In this document: positions 1-10,419 of the stretch, one piece after another | How the letters are laid out: each line of letters starts with the position of its first letter | Numbering within the stretch: position 1 is the stretch's first letter | Origin: Hyphochytrium catenoides | Lineage: Eukaryota; Sar; Hyphochytriomycetes; Hyphochytriales; Hyphochytriaceae | NCBI GenBank assembly: GCA_900088475.1 | Contig: FLMG01000265.1 | Coordinates: forward strand, 37,649 to 101,648 | DNA: 64,000 nucleotides | Reading direction: 5' to 3' | Position numbers and translations under genes: made by a program | Notes under the pieces: generated by a model | What the model saw: only the letters and a program-made list of their open reading frames with translations | Database searches by the model: none | What the model was told of the DNA's origin: nothing

Positions 1-5
1 CTCTA

Positions 6-44
<39 letters not shown>

Positions 45-92
45 CTTTCTCTCTCTCTCCTTCTCTTTTTGTGTCTCTTTCTCTCTCTTCGA
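1..92. repeat. CT-rich low-complexity tract
   Basis: Nearly pure CT dinucleotides with a CTAT-type interruption around positions 29-40, grading into T/C-rich sequence. It lies at the window edge, so its full length is unknown. The ORFs across it are low-complexity Ser/Leu artefacts. Confidence 0.9.
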
Positions 93-1387
93 TATCTACC
101 TCGCTCTCCCTTTCGGGTCGCCTTGTCTCCCGCCCTATCCCAGACATCTTCAAGAGTTGTCTGCCCTCTCAGATCCACTCCTTGTCCTGCCTAGCAGCTT
201 CAAAATCCCCTCTTAGGACTGCCCTTACCAGTAGCATACTACCTTTACCTTTAGATGAGGAGTTCATGGCTTCATGGCGAACAGAACCGACACATGTGTC
301 GTCCCTCTCATCCTCCTGCCAACACAGCCTTGTCGTCTCCTTGATCTCTCTCAGAGATCTACCGGTACAGAGATAAGAAGAACAGACAGTAGAAATGTCG
401 TCCATTGCGGCTTGAGGAACACGACAAAGATCAAGACGGCACCATCGGCTGGTACTTGTCGGCTTGTCTGTCTGCAAAAGGTATAGTATAGATACAGCAG
501 GATCAAAGATTTTTCATGTCGCTCCACGGTTGTAAACGCGGTGCTCAATAAAGGTACTACTCTCTTCATAGTCTCGACTCTCCTGCTTCTGTCTGCTTTG
601 CGTAGAGCATCGTCAAGCATAGGCATACCAGGAAGGAGCCTCCGTCACTATGCTCTTGGTACTGCTACCTACTCTACTCGTCCACATGCATCCATGAAGA
701 TGGAGATGCAGTGCCGCCCGTCGCTAGCGTACGCTTTGAAAGTACTATTTATTCTGCATTGGTTATTTACTTTTGTGAAGGGACCTATCCTCAGTGTATG
801 AGGCACGGAAAGTCGTTGATCAGTCTCCACATCCTTAGGTGAGATTGTCCTCATCACGTCGCTTCGTTGTCTATTTCAGCTCAGGCAAGGACACTGGCTT
901 CGTGTATACGAGGAGCCTTATTAACAAGACTGTCTTTGTGAAAATTGAAGGGCAGTCCATACTTCTAAGACAGCACGATTCACCTGACACAATTCTAGAC
1001 CTTTCATGCCACGTCCGCCTTCTCCTCTCCCCAAGCTTGGGATTGCTTTCCTCTATTGCGCTAGAAATACGTCATCAATAGTAAGACGGAATGTGATCTT
1101 CTATTCTGCCCCAAGTCCAGATAAAGCAGCGGCATGGGGAAGGTGGACAAGGTGAAAGTCTGAACGCATCTGTCATCTAAACTTTTTCAAGGAAGTATAC
1201 AAAAATTTGGTTTGAACTTTCTAGTGTTGACCGTTCGCGCTTAATGAATGCTTTCTATGTCATGGAGCTTCAGATGTGGGCTGCAGACTCTGCCTGATGA
1301 CAACTGATACTTTGGAGGCGAAGGTTCATTATTACTGGCTGAGAGGACAATGCCCTACAAATATTGACTTTGATCACTGTCATTAAC
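93..1387. other. no recognisable gene
   Basis: About 1.3 kb between the CT tract and the 3' end of the ankyrin/U-box gene. Only short ORFs are present on either strand and none has a domain I recognise. A minus-strand ORF at 169-477 ends in a short stretch that faintly resembles an ankyrin helix, too little to call. It probably holds 3'-flanking sequence of the ankyrin/U-box gene and possibly an exon of a gene lying mostly outside the window. Confidence 0.4.
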
Positions 1388-3774
1388 CTATTCCACATTG
1401 AGGCCGAGCATAGAAATATCATCCCTCTTGGTCCGCTCCCTGTGCTTTGCTCCTTCCTCCTCCTCAACGGTGCTACTAGACTCATGATGGAGATCTTCCA
1501 GCTCTCTATCAGCCACCTGCTTGTCTTTGCCTCCTTTCCCTGGCGACTCTCCTTGCTTTTTCCTTGAAGCCCGACGACCACCACCATCACGCCATGCCTG
1601 CAGTTGTACCAAAAGTCCTTCGTCTGTCTGAAGTTGAGATCTTACTAGGGGTTGACCAGTTACTGGACAACGGTTTCCATACTTTTTAAACCACTGCTCG
1701 ACGGCAGACCTCTCAAAGACCTACGCCACCAGCCCAAGAAGAAGTGATGTTAGATAGACCATATGGAGGTGCATAGACGTAGAATAGAACTTATGAATAG
1801 AACTTATGAAGTATCTTCAGCCCGATGCAGTGCTTCACTATCGTGGAATTCGTTAGAGAGACCAACAAAGATTGAAATAAAGGTTGACTGCAGGTGAGCG
1901 TACGAATCGTGTTTGTCGAAGACATCGTCGGCAATAGACCAAAACCTAAAGGACATAAAAGCAGGACGGTGCTCACTTACGTGGCCAAAGGGGCTTCGCA
2001 CTGGATCTTGGAGCAATTTTTGCGTTAGATCACACTTAAGCTCATCCGGTACCTCGTCCTGATCCGCTCTAGTCCCACCAGTTTCTTCGTTGTTGCGCTT
2101 TGAGGCCCTACTCCGATTGGTGCTTCTCTTATTGAGGTTGCTCACTGTTGGGTCAGAGTAATGAGAACCCTTAAGTCCTGGCCTTTTCTTCTTTTGGTTC
2201 AGGTTGGGAAGATCTCCCAGTAGCTTATACTTTTCTTTGGTAGCTATGAATGCAGGCTCGGATTTCTCCTCTTCCTTCATGAGTTCAATGATCTTTGGCT
2301 CGGCTTTGTGAGCCTCTCTGTCTCTGTTGGTCTCCTCGTCCAAGGTACGGTCAGTCACACCCTCAAATTCTGCTTGGTCAACCTGAGTCCTAAAGACTGC
2401 GTTATGTAGGGTTTCCACCGTGCCATCCGCTTGTGGTTGGGGAGTCTGTGGATCCGACCATTCTTCCGCTTGGCCGCCCATAGCTGGCAAAAGGACAGTG
2501 TACACAGCCTGGCTGCGACAGTAGTCGATGGCCTTGTAACCCTCTTTGTCCTTCTTCATAGGATCTACACCCGCTTCTAATAACATCTGAGGATGATTCA
2601 TCAAGTATATCGTTAGATTATTCAATTTAGACAACCAGGACGTAGGACAGAGTGTAACTTTCCAACCTTGACAATGCCCGGGTGATTTGCCTCTACAGCT
2701 TCATGGAGGCAAGTCCAGCCCTCCTCGTTCACTGCTTGAATATCGGCTCCCAAGTCTATCAGCTTCCGAACGGTATGCTCATGTCTGAAGCGGCACTAAC
2801 AGAGGAACAACATATAGTGAATGGAATGAAGAACAATGAGGTTGAATGACAATGTGGGCATACACTCTCAGCCAGTGGCGTTTGGCCAGGATAGGGGCAA
2901 AAGTTTGAAGCGGGACAGATGTGATTAAGTTCCGCTCCCTTTTGGACGAGTGCGGCTGCGATCTCCGTGAACCCTCTGTGCGCAGCTTCATGGAGTGGAG
3001 TCCAACCAAAGGAGTTCGTAGCGTTTGGATTGGCACCAGCGTCTAGAAGTCCTAACGCTAAGGGCTGGAGCCCATACGCAACTGGAGCCAGTGATTGAGT
3101 GTCAACAGTGACGGGACATGCAGGACGAGAAGTACTAAGAAAAAGTCTTCTACCTGCCATGTGGAGCGGCGTCCATCCTCCGGCCCATTCTCCAGGGCCC
3201 CGAATAGTTTGGTGGTCAATCTTCATATGCTGCTCCTTCATGGCTTCCAGAATTGTTAGCCCTGCCGCGATGGTGACATCACTGTGGCAGCACGCATGCA
3301 AGGGAATCCATCCATCGATATTGGGAACATCCAGCTTGGATTTATCCAGCATGAGTGGAGGATAGCCGTCGACATCTAAAACCAGCTGATGATCTTTGGG
3401 TATTGTCGTAGTGTTTACCGGTAACACATCTTCACTTTGCTCTGTGTCCTCTCCAGCCGCCTGTCGGTGTACCTGTGAAACACGCCGAATGATGATGCCG
3501 TGCTCCGTGGGAATCGCTTCTGTAAGCACTTGGTCGTCCTCCTTAGAGGACCGATCCTCCTCGTCTGGAGCTGCAAAATCTTTGATGGTGTAAACATCTG
3601 TGAATAGCAATATTAACAAAGTATGTCGCAACAGGAACGCCCGCGGCGTAAACCCTTACACGGTGGTCTGAATAAAAGGGGATGAAGCTGTTGCTCCAAA
3701 GCTTGCGAAAGAAAGAAGGCACACATAAGCATTTCGCCAGCCGTAGCGGCTTGGACGGACATGCCGCCACCCAT
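1388..3774 (-). CDS. ankyrin-repeat protein with C-terminal U-box (predicted E3 ubiquitin ligase)
   Basis: Six exons join with consistent phase: 3774-3660, 3597-3154, 3081-2864, 2795-2667, 2586-1981 and 1720-1388, giving 614 residues. All introns are GT-AG (62, 72, 68, 80 and 260 nt). The middle carries several ankyrin repeats with motifs such as GWIPLHACCHS, GGWTPLHMAVAYG, GWTPLHEAAHRG and GWTCLHEAVEANH. Near residue 493 a U-box starts (DELKCDLTQKLLQDPV) and continues in the last exon (FERSAVEQWF, then CPVTGQPL). The U-box is split exactly by the last intron. A Lys/Glu-rich tail follows. U-boxes adopt a RING-like fold without zinc and recruit E2 enzymes; the ankyrin repeats would bind the substrate. 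The start was chosen because ATG 3774 has a good context (ACCATGG) and its frame continues through exon 2. Substrate and process are unknown. Confidence 0.85.
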
Positions 3775-4158
3775 GGTCTTCACGAGGCAATCACTGCGTG
3801 GGGTTGCGAGAATCTGAGGAGCAACAAGGAGACAAGGCTGTGGTTTGTGGCTTGGTGTCTAGTGGCGAGAAATATATAGCTAAGATGCTGTAGAGCGGGT
3901 AAGAAGATATCGTAAAGGCTCGTTTCTCTAGGAAACAGCCAGCTAGCTCGCCCGAGCTGTCGCCGTCTTACAGAAGGATCCTCGTTGTTCACTACATTTA
4001 AGTACGACAAACGAGGAGCTGCGGCGCGGCACCAACGCTATCAATAATATTACCAACAACCTTGGATCTGGAAAGCTTAGCGAAAGAGCAAGTTTGCCCA
4101 TCATCAAGAGGAGAGAAGCAGGAGTAGGGGAAGCTCAGTTCTACAAGGTGGGCAAGGG
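3775..4158. other. intergenic, 5' flank of the ankyrin/U-box gene
   Basis: Contains the upstream region of the minus-strand ankyrin/U-box gene and the region before the small plus-strand candidate gene at 4159, so it would serve as a shared divergent promoter. I see no TATA box or other motif I can support. Confidence 0.4.
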
Positions 4159-4476
4159 ATGGAAGAAAAAAGAAGCGGAAGGGAGACAATTCAAGGAGGA
4201 TCATCCATCAACGTCAAAGTTTGGGCCAGTCAAGTTAACAATAAATTCAAGTCTTTCGAAGCTTTCAAGCTAGAAAAAGACAAATCCCTTCTTGTACTCA
4301 GTGGTAACCAAGGAACACCGTGAAACCTTTCCACAATCGTTTTATTTCTTTCAGATGTAACGGACAAGGCGCTTGGTTGGACAACATGCCAGTCGAAGCA
4401 GCACAGAGCTCCTCTGCCAACAGCGCTTATTAGTCTGCTGGGCCTTAGTCGCAAAGAAGAAGAGGGAAAGGAGTAA
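4159..4476 (+). CDS. small hypothetical protein, two exons
   Basis: ATG at 4159 opens an exon to 4303, followed by a 51-nt GT-AG intron with a clear pyrimidine tract (tttatttctttcag), then an exon 4355-4476 ending in TAA. Joined, it gives 88 residues including VKVWASQVNNKFKSFEAFKL and DVTDKALGWTTCQSKQ. No family recognised. Composition looks like real protein rather than an antisense shadow. The gene may be longer: plus-strand coding-like sequence resumes at about 4560-4619 and 4665-4804, ending with a Lys/Glu-rich stretch (EVEEVEK, WAEARKKRT) and TGA at 4802-4804, but I could not join it in phase. Confidence 0.35.
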
Positions 4477-4797
4477 TGTAGGTTGGAGGTCAGCAGGCTT
4501 ATTTGGTTTATGGCAAACGGAACGAAGGATAATAGCAGCAGGTGTCTGGTTGTGGTCTGCCAGCATACTGAGAGGTTTCCGCTGTTTGAGCTATCACAGC
4601 GACGACCTGATTCGTCAAGGTAATTATGCTTCATAAACGAACCATGAGTCACTCAAGGTTTGAGCCGAGGTGGAAGAGGTCGAGAAGACCAGAACAAGCT
4701 ATCACATGCTCGATTTCAAAGATGCTGAGACACCATGTAAAGAATGGGCGGAAGCGAGGAAGAAGAGGACGAGAGAATGCGACGCAAGGCTTTGGTG

Positions 4798-5261
4798 TCA
4801 TTGAGGGTTGTTGGACCAGCGTAGGATAGCTTCCTCAGTTTCGTGCCATACCATCCTTCGCCCTTCCTTTGCGTTGGCCGCCTGCTGCTTCTCTTTCTCC
4901 ATCAAAAACTTCCAAGAAATAGGCTATCAAAACATCTCATGACTATAATTTGAATCAGTGCATTCTGTATCCAATATCGTTTAACGGACAAAAGACTAAG
5001 GGTGAAGTGTTGGCGCCTAGCGCCCTTCAAAAGCATCACGAAAACCAATGAGCGAGACCAAGCGAGAGCGATGACGGCTGGAGGAGGATACTTTCAGATA
5101 GCCCTCACAAACTTCAGGCACAAAAAGCGGTAGACCTCTCACCTGTACAACTCCACGATTTGGGAGTATCGTGGATCCAAAGCCAAGATCATGGCCGGCG
5201 TCCTTTGAGCATTATGTTCAGGGTTACGAAGTTCATGCAGCAAGCAACGAAGGCATTCAAA
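4798..5261 (-). CDS. hypothetical protein, 3' exons only (partial model)
   Basis: Two coding-like blocks on the minus strand. Block 5261-5143 sits between an AG acceptor and a GTGAGA donor and reads RTPAMILALDPRYSQIVELY. Block 4902-4798 reads MEKEKQQAANAKEGRRMVWH then ETEEAILRWSNNPQ and a stop. The blocks are not in compatible phase without another exon between them, and the 5' exons (in 5262-5900) are unresolved. Family not recognised. Its stop lies about 6 nt inside the end of a plus-strand reading frame (TGA 4802-4804), so the two would be tail-to-tail with overlapping ends. Confidence 0.35.
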
Positions 5262-6560
5262 CTATAAACGAACAATGCCAACTCTGACACGCGCAACGAA
5301 GGGAAGCGCCGGAAAAGGAAAGAAGTTTCCCATTGCAAAAGAGTTCCACAAAGATGGGACTCAGTCGACCTAAACTTATAATGTTCACAAGAAAGTGTTA
5401 AAGTGCGATTCAACATTCCCGAGTTGGGATCTCGTCCCAACACGAAGAATGCTATGCTCTTGCGCTGGCCGTTACGAGGGAGATGCTTGCGACGGACGTG
5501 AAAAGAGCGTTGCGACGATATCTGTGTTTGGAAAAAGTAAAGCCAGCTTTCTATAAGAAGAACCCTTATCCGAACTCCATAGGGACAAAGCTGAGAGAGG
5601 TGACAACCCCTAGAGCAAATAGGTAGTAAAAGGCGCAAAATACTGTTTATCTCTTTATATGGGCAGCTACAGCAATTAATTCGATGGATATCATTACCAT
5701 CTTCCCTCTCTCTGACGTATATGTAGTATATACATATAGAAGTTGTTCTGGAATGGCAAGGCTTTCCCTTGATATCCACGTATCCCTCGGGTGGGTGCTT
5801 CATGACGATTGGGAAGAAGGCCCAAGTGCTTGTCCTAGACTCCTTATCACCATTACAGTTCTTTGAGTTTGTGAGCCCCGTCGCCAAGGAGTGCTGTTTC
5901 TATGAAATGAAAGGCCACTCTCTCTTGGCCCCCACCATCCTAATTACTACTACTACTACTATCCACAGCCCATGCCTAAGGGATGGAGGAACAGCCCTGA
6001 CTAAAACAGTATGACCTACTGCTTAGGTTCCGTACCGTCGAAGGTTGTGCACCCTTCAACCCAGTCCTTGACTATCTTGAGGGTGATGAATGATGAGTGG
6101 CGCGCTTGTCACTTCTCTGTCAGCTATCAAGCGCATCTTCGCATCTTCACAGCATCCAAAGAAATTTCCTGGCTGTCAGTTTTAGGGACCACATAGATAA
6201 TCACAGAAGGTGCAAGATGATAATCACTTAGGGGCCTGCTAGATTCGAAGGCAGGCTTATCCAGAGTATTATCTATAGAAGATCCCCCTTTAGGGAATCT
6301 ACAGTATATTTACGCTCTCTGAATCTTCAGCAAGGAGAAAAGTCCTGGAACCTTGGAAACCTTGGCGGGTATATATTTTTCACTAGTCCCTTGTTCTTCG
6401 TATGGCTTCTGCTCCGTTAAGAGAAAGAAACAAAGCTTCACTGAGTCATAAGTTTTCATATTGGTCATGAGTCACAGGATGAAAAAGACCAGAACGACCT
6501 CGTTTGATGTTGGTGGATGGTTACGCAAGAACCACCCAACATGATCTCTCCTTTCCCTTC
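5262..6560. other. unresolved, no recognisable gene
   Basis: A 232-codon minus-strand ORF at 5189-5887 has an unconvincing composition and overlaps the more protein-like exon 5143-5261 in another frame, so I do not call it. The region may hold 5' exons of the 4798-5261 gene and the 3' flank of the 6561 gene. Short microsatellites (ACT at about 5946-5960) are the only structure seen. Confidence 0.35.
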
Positions 6561-6820
6561 TCATTCTTCAACATTTACCTCTTCATTCGCTTCTTCCAAT
6601 AAATAGCTAGAAGCCTGGCATATCTGTCTCTCACTGGCCATATCTCTAACTAACTCTGTCACTCTTCTGGACTTTCCCCACATGTCGCACCTAAAATAGC
6701 TGGTTTTGTCCATCATCAGACGGAAGACGATCAGATCTGGCTGAGAAATGCTCACGGTTTCTTTAAACCCTTCTTGTCCTGTCGGTCTAGGATTGGGTCA
6801 TACACGTCAAACGCCAGGCA
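6561..6820 (-). CDS. hypothetical protein, last two exons (partial)
   Basis: Exon 6820-6756 follows an AG acceptor and ends at a GTGAGC donor. A 65-nt intron leads to exon 6690-6561 with a TGA stop. The phases agree and give CLAFDVYDPILDRQDKKG followed by CDMWGKSRRVTELVRDMASE and a Glu-rich end. Upstream exons must lie beyond the (GA)n tract, on the minus strand a long CT tract that would sit inside an intron. Family not recognised. Confidence 0.35.
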
Positions 6821-6952
6821 CTTGATTTGGAGTGACGAATATAGAGAGAAGAGAGTAAGACATAGAGAGAGAGACTGCTACATCGAAGAGAAAGGAGAGA
6901 AGAGAGAAACCAGAACGAACCAAAGCGTGAAAAAGAGAGAGAGAGCTGCGGG

Positions 6953-6954
<2 letters not shown>

Positions 6955-7016
<62 letters not shown>
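6955..7016. repeat. (GA)31 microsatellite
   Basis: An uninterrupted GA dinucleotide repeat of about 62 nt, flanked by imperfect GA-rich sequence on both sides. ORFs through it (Arg/Glu or Ser/Leu alternation) are artefacts. Confidence 0.95.
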
Positions 7017-7019
<3 letters not shown>

Positions 7020-7231
7020 CTAGTGAGGAGAGAAAGAGGCACATGACATGACTATTTATCTGCTTTCCTTTCGCTCTTCTTGATGAAGACTGCGGCGGAA
7101 AGTTGATGATGATGACCACAAGAGTCTTGCCTTTGGCCCTCTTGTTGTTTGAGGACAGAGTGGGCTGGGGCAAGATCGACAGCGTACAACGTAAGAAATA
7201 GGAGGAGAGAGCTGGAAGAGAGTGCGGTGCC

Positions 7232-7238
7232 TATAAAA
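7232..7238 (+). promoter_or_regulatory. TATA-box-like motif upstream of the GARP MYB gene
   Basis: TATAAAA inside GCCTATAAAAGGAGAG, about 510 nt upstream of the MYB start codon. It could serve that gene if the 5' UTR is long. The match may be chance; no other promoter element is visible. Confidence 0.3.
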
Positions 7239-7747
7239 GGAGAGAGGAGAGACAAAGAGAGAGGAGAGCGAGGAGGGAAACCTAGAAAGAACGCTGGTTT
7301 GGTCCTGCCCTTAGAAGGCGCAGCCAATGCCGCCAAAGGACTTGTGAGGAAGGGCTTTTTTCATGGTCTACATGCCTACTTCTTTGATCTATTGGCGCCT
7401 TTGAAGCTTTGATTGACAGCGCTGCGCGAGCGACCCCTTCAGAGCATTGAGTCTCAGCTAGCAGCTTCATAGCTCGGGGCTTGGAAGACTAGAGCTTCGT
7501 GGATGCAAAGTTTGTGCTGTCAGGTGCCCGTACAGACCAGCCAAACGTCTACGTTGAAAATGATCGGCAGCGAGATGAATGCTCTAACTCCTCGGGTTCG
7601 AGCTAGGAAAGAGTGTTAGCCTCTTGAAGGATAGCAACCAGAGGAAAGCAGTCCGCGGGTCCTGTGGGACATCGAATCAGACTGTGTCCTACTCTTCTGC
7701 ATCCTCCGTATACTTCAAGCAGGCTTGAGCTTCACAATGGCTATGGA

Positions 7748-9773
7748 ATGGGTTACAGAGCAGCAGCAGACAAAGTAGACCCGCTTCAGGGGCACATGAT
7801 GCAGAAGAGCAAGATCACTGCTACCGAGGAAACTACCCCGCAAGCTAACGGGAGCGTGCCTTCTTTATCTCCGACAGGGGGATACAACGTGGCATCCACC
7901 TCCGCAAAGAAGAGAAAGGCTGAAGATCGTGGCAGCCCGAATGAAGCAGCTGGCAAGAAAGGCAAGCCAAAGAAAGGAAAGCGCTTTTTGTGGACGGAGG
8001 AGCTCCATAGAAGATTTGTTGCGGCTGTCTTTGATGGTAAGTCCTCATTCCGAGCTGGCTTTTCATGTCCTATTGCTAAGCACCCTTCCATCATATCTTC
8101 TCGCAGTCGGCCTCAAACATGCCTCGCCTAAGGCTCTGTATATGGTGAGTTGAGTCCGCGAGCGGTCTTTTAGTTTAGCAACTCCATCCTATTTGTCAAT
8201 GCTCATAGCCCTCTGTCCTACCCTTTGTTATCTACCATCTTCCTTCATAGATCCTTGGTGATGCTGCCGTCCAGAACAAGGTGACGACAGAGCACATCAA
8301 GAGTCACCTGCAGAAGTTCCGACTACATAGTCAGAAGTCCAGGGAACAGTTCTTGAAGTATCATGAGGAGGCCACGGTCCGGGCTCAGGAGATGGGCTAC
8401 GGGACCACATTGACAGTCTACCCAGTGACAAGTAAGTGCCTAACCTCAGGAGGTTAAGTGAAGAATAGAGCCGTAACAAATTTCTGTCTCCTTGATCTTA
8501 GGTAAACCTCCACCAGCGTCTAAGACTGCAGTCACGGGACCTCCACAGACAAACTCTGCCTATCAGAACTATCAGGAAGGCGACGCAGGTGCTTCCTCTA
8601 GTAGTCTCTCAATCCCTACTTTATTTTGTTTCCTGGTTTGTGTCACTGTTCTCCTTGTGACACTTCACTCTGCCGAACCGTCCGCTTGCGCAACAGCCAC
8701 TGCTAAACCCGCATCTGCTTTAGGAAAATTATTTCATAACATCCAGCCCTCTGGACCTCCGCCACGGATTCCTTCTCAACCGCAGCCTGAGGAAGCTATT
8801 CATCACCACAACGCCGGAGCCGATGGCCTTCGACGACAAGTAAGATATTTGCTGGGTTCATTGGACCTGAGCAGCTTTGCATGTTTTTTTGTCTTCACAT
8901 ATTCCCCGCAAAGTGGCTTCATTCTCCTTTTGGTCATGGCGTCCTAAACCAGGATCTTCTCTATCGCCCTAGGTACAAATGCAGGCACGTAGTCTACAGC
9001 TTCAAGCGGAGTACCAGGAAGCCCTTCAGCACCAGCTTCTCGAGCAGCAACGCCTTCAGCAGGAGCTGCAGGAGAAGTTGGCGCTCCTACAGGCTCAAGC
9101 ACAGCTGAACGGAGTTCAGATTCCAGCAGATCCACCAACCACAGTGTCATTAAGTTCCTCCGTATCTGACGGTGTCCCGATGGAAAATAAGACAAGGCTC
9201 CAGATACAATTGGCGATGCAGAGTCAAATGAATATGCATAGACAGGTAAGCGCCACCAAGCCATAAGCAGACAGTGGAATAGGTAGAGTTCTGCCATGAG
9301 AAAGAGAACATGGAGGCGGAAGGGAAGGGGAGAATAGGGTCAATCTTGCAAGGAAGACTCGGGAGGCAAGAATGAAGCAACATCGCGTGGTTCATTAATG
9401 CTCTTTGGCGTGTCTCTTCTAGATGCTGCTGCGCCAGGCAGGTCAAGTGGCCCTACATGGGGGAAGTCTTCCGAACTATAGCGTAGCTGCAGCATCATCA
9501 TCATCGCCAGGCTCACTATCTAGTGAGATGGAGGCCAGAAGAGACAAGCCCCAAAATGACAAACCATCATCGTCGCCAAATAGGAACCTGCAGCCTAGCA
9601 GTGCACCCGTTGGGCCCGACAGTAACGCAGCTCCGCCTTCAGACGCAAGCATGAACTTCACCCCAAGTGGCGACCACTTTCAGAACAATCAAAGTGCCTC
9701 TTCACACAGCAATTTGTTGGAGACTTTTGACTGGACGATGTCGGACGACGAGCTCTTCCAATTTTTGCTATAG
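7748..9773 (+). CDS. GARP/MYB-SHAQKYF-type transcription factor with Gln-rich coiled coil
   Basis: Seven exons: 7748-8036, 8107-8144, 8251-8431, 8502-8588, 8697-8839, 8973-9245 and 9423-9773; 453 residues, all phases consistent. The single MYB-like GARP domain (about residues 75-135) reads RFLWTEELHRRFVAAVFD, VGLKHASPKALYM and TTEHIKSHLQKFRLH; SHLQKF replaces plant SHLQKY. A Lys-rich stretch just before it (KKGKPKKGK) can act as nuclear signal. Residues about 246-300 form a Gln-rich coiled coil (QALQHQLLEQQ-like heptads), a layout like plant MYB-CC factors. The tail is Ser/Pro/Asn-rich and ends in an acidic-hydrophobic peptide (ETFDWTMSDDELFQFLL). Exon 4 ends at a weak GTGCTT donor, chosen because reading through would insert a hydrophobic stretch. 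ATG 7748 is the first in-frame ATG. Role inferred: DNA-binding regulator, possibly of phosphate or photosynthetic genes. Confidence 0.85.
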
Positions 9774-10419
9774 AGTACCCAGGAAACCTGAGGCAAATTT
9801 TTCCAAGCAGCTCGACCAGTCTATTACATTCTTCACTGGCATCCTCAACCTTTCAGGCAGCCCGCTACGTGGAACAGACGAAGGAGTGGTTTATGCTACT
9901 TTTTCTATTGTGTCAATGTACTTCTATTTTTTGCGTTTTACGCTTATCTGCCCATTCTACCGCTGAACTCCTGGGTCGGCGGTGCAGACCTCAAAAGTCT
10001 TGCCCAGATGTGCGATACAACCCTCTACGTCAAACCTCGTCGTTCCCTCAGACTGTTGTTCCGACCTCTTATCTCACTTAACGATGATCGTAGCTGATCT
10101 TGGTGGCGTTTCCTTCCCCTGCCGTCATATGAGTAAGACGTCCCTGCCGAGAGCACTTTCTGAGGCGAAGGTTTAGGATTAACTAGATGCATGACGTTGA
10201 CTCTTCTGCCTCTACTTTTAGAAAGCTGTCACGAACGTTGAAGGGCCCTAAGCTAGAGATTTGGTGACTCCGCAATGTAAAGGTTCAGGGTGGACCGGTG
10301 GCTAGGCATGTCACTGTTGATGGCTCTTGCCTTCATTAGCAAGGGTTAGACGGTAGCACCTGGTAGCAACCATGAACCCACCACGTTAAAGCCAAAGCCG
10401 TAGAGAATTAACGATGATC
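9774..10419. other. intergenic between convergent genes
   Basis: 3' flanks of the MYB factor (+) and the exonuclease (-). T-rich stretches follow the MYB stop. No further gene recognised. Confidence 0.5.

Noticed and set aside
5189-5887. 232-codon minus-strand ORF
   Set aside because: Composition is unconvincing and its 3' part overlaps, in another frame, an exon with better protein character and splice sites (5143-5261).
6774-7173. Arg/Glu and Ser/Leu ORFs across the GA repeat
   Set aside because: They are translations of a dinucleotide repeat.
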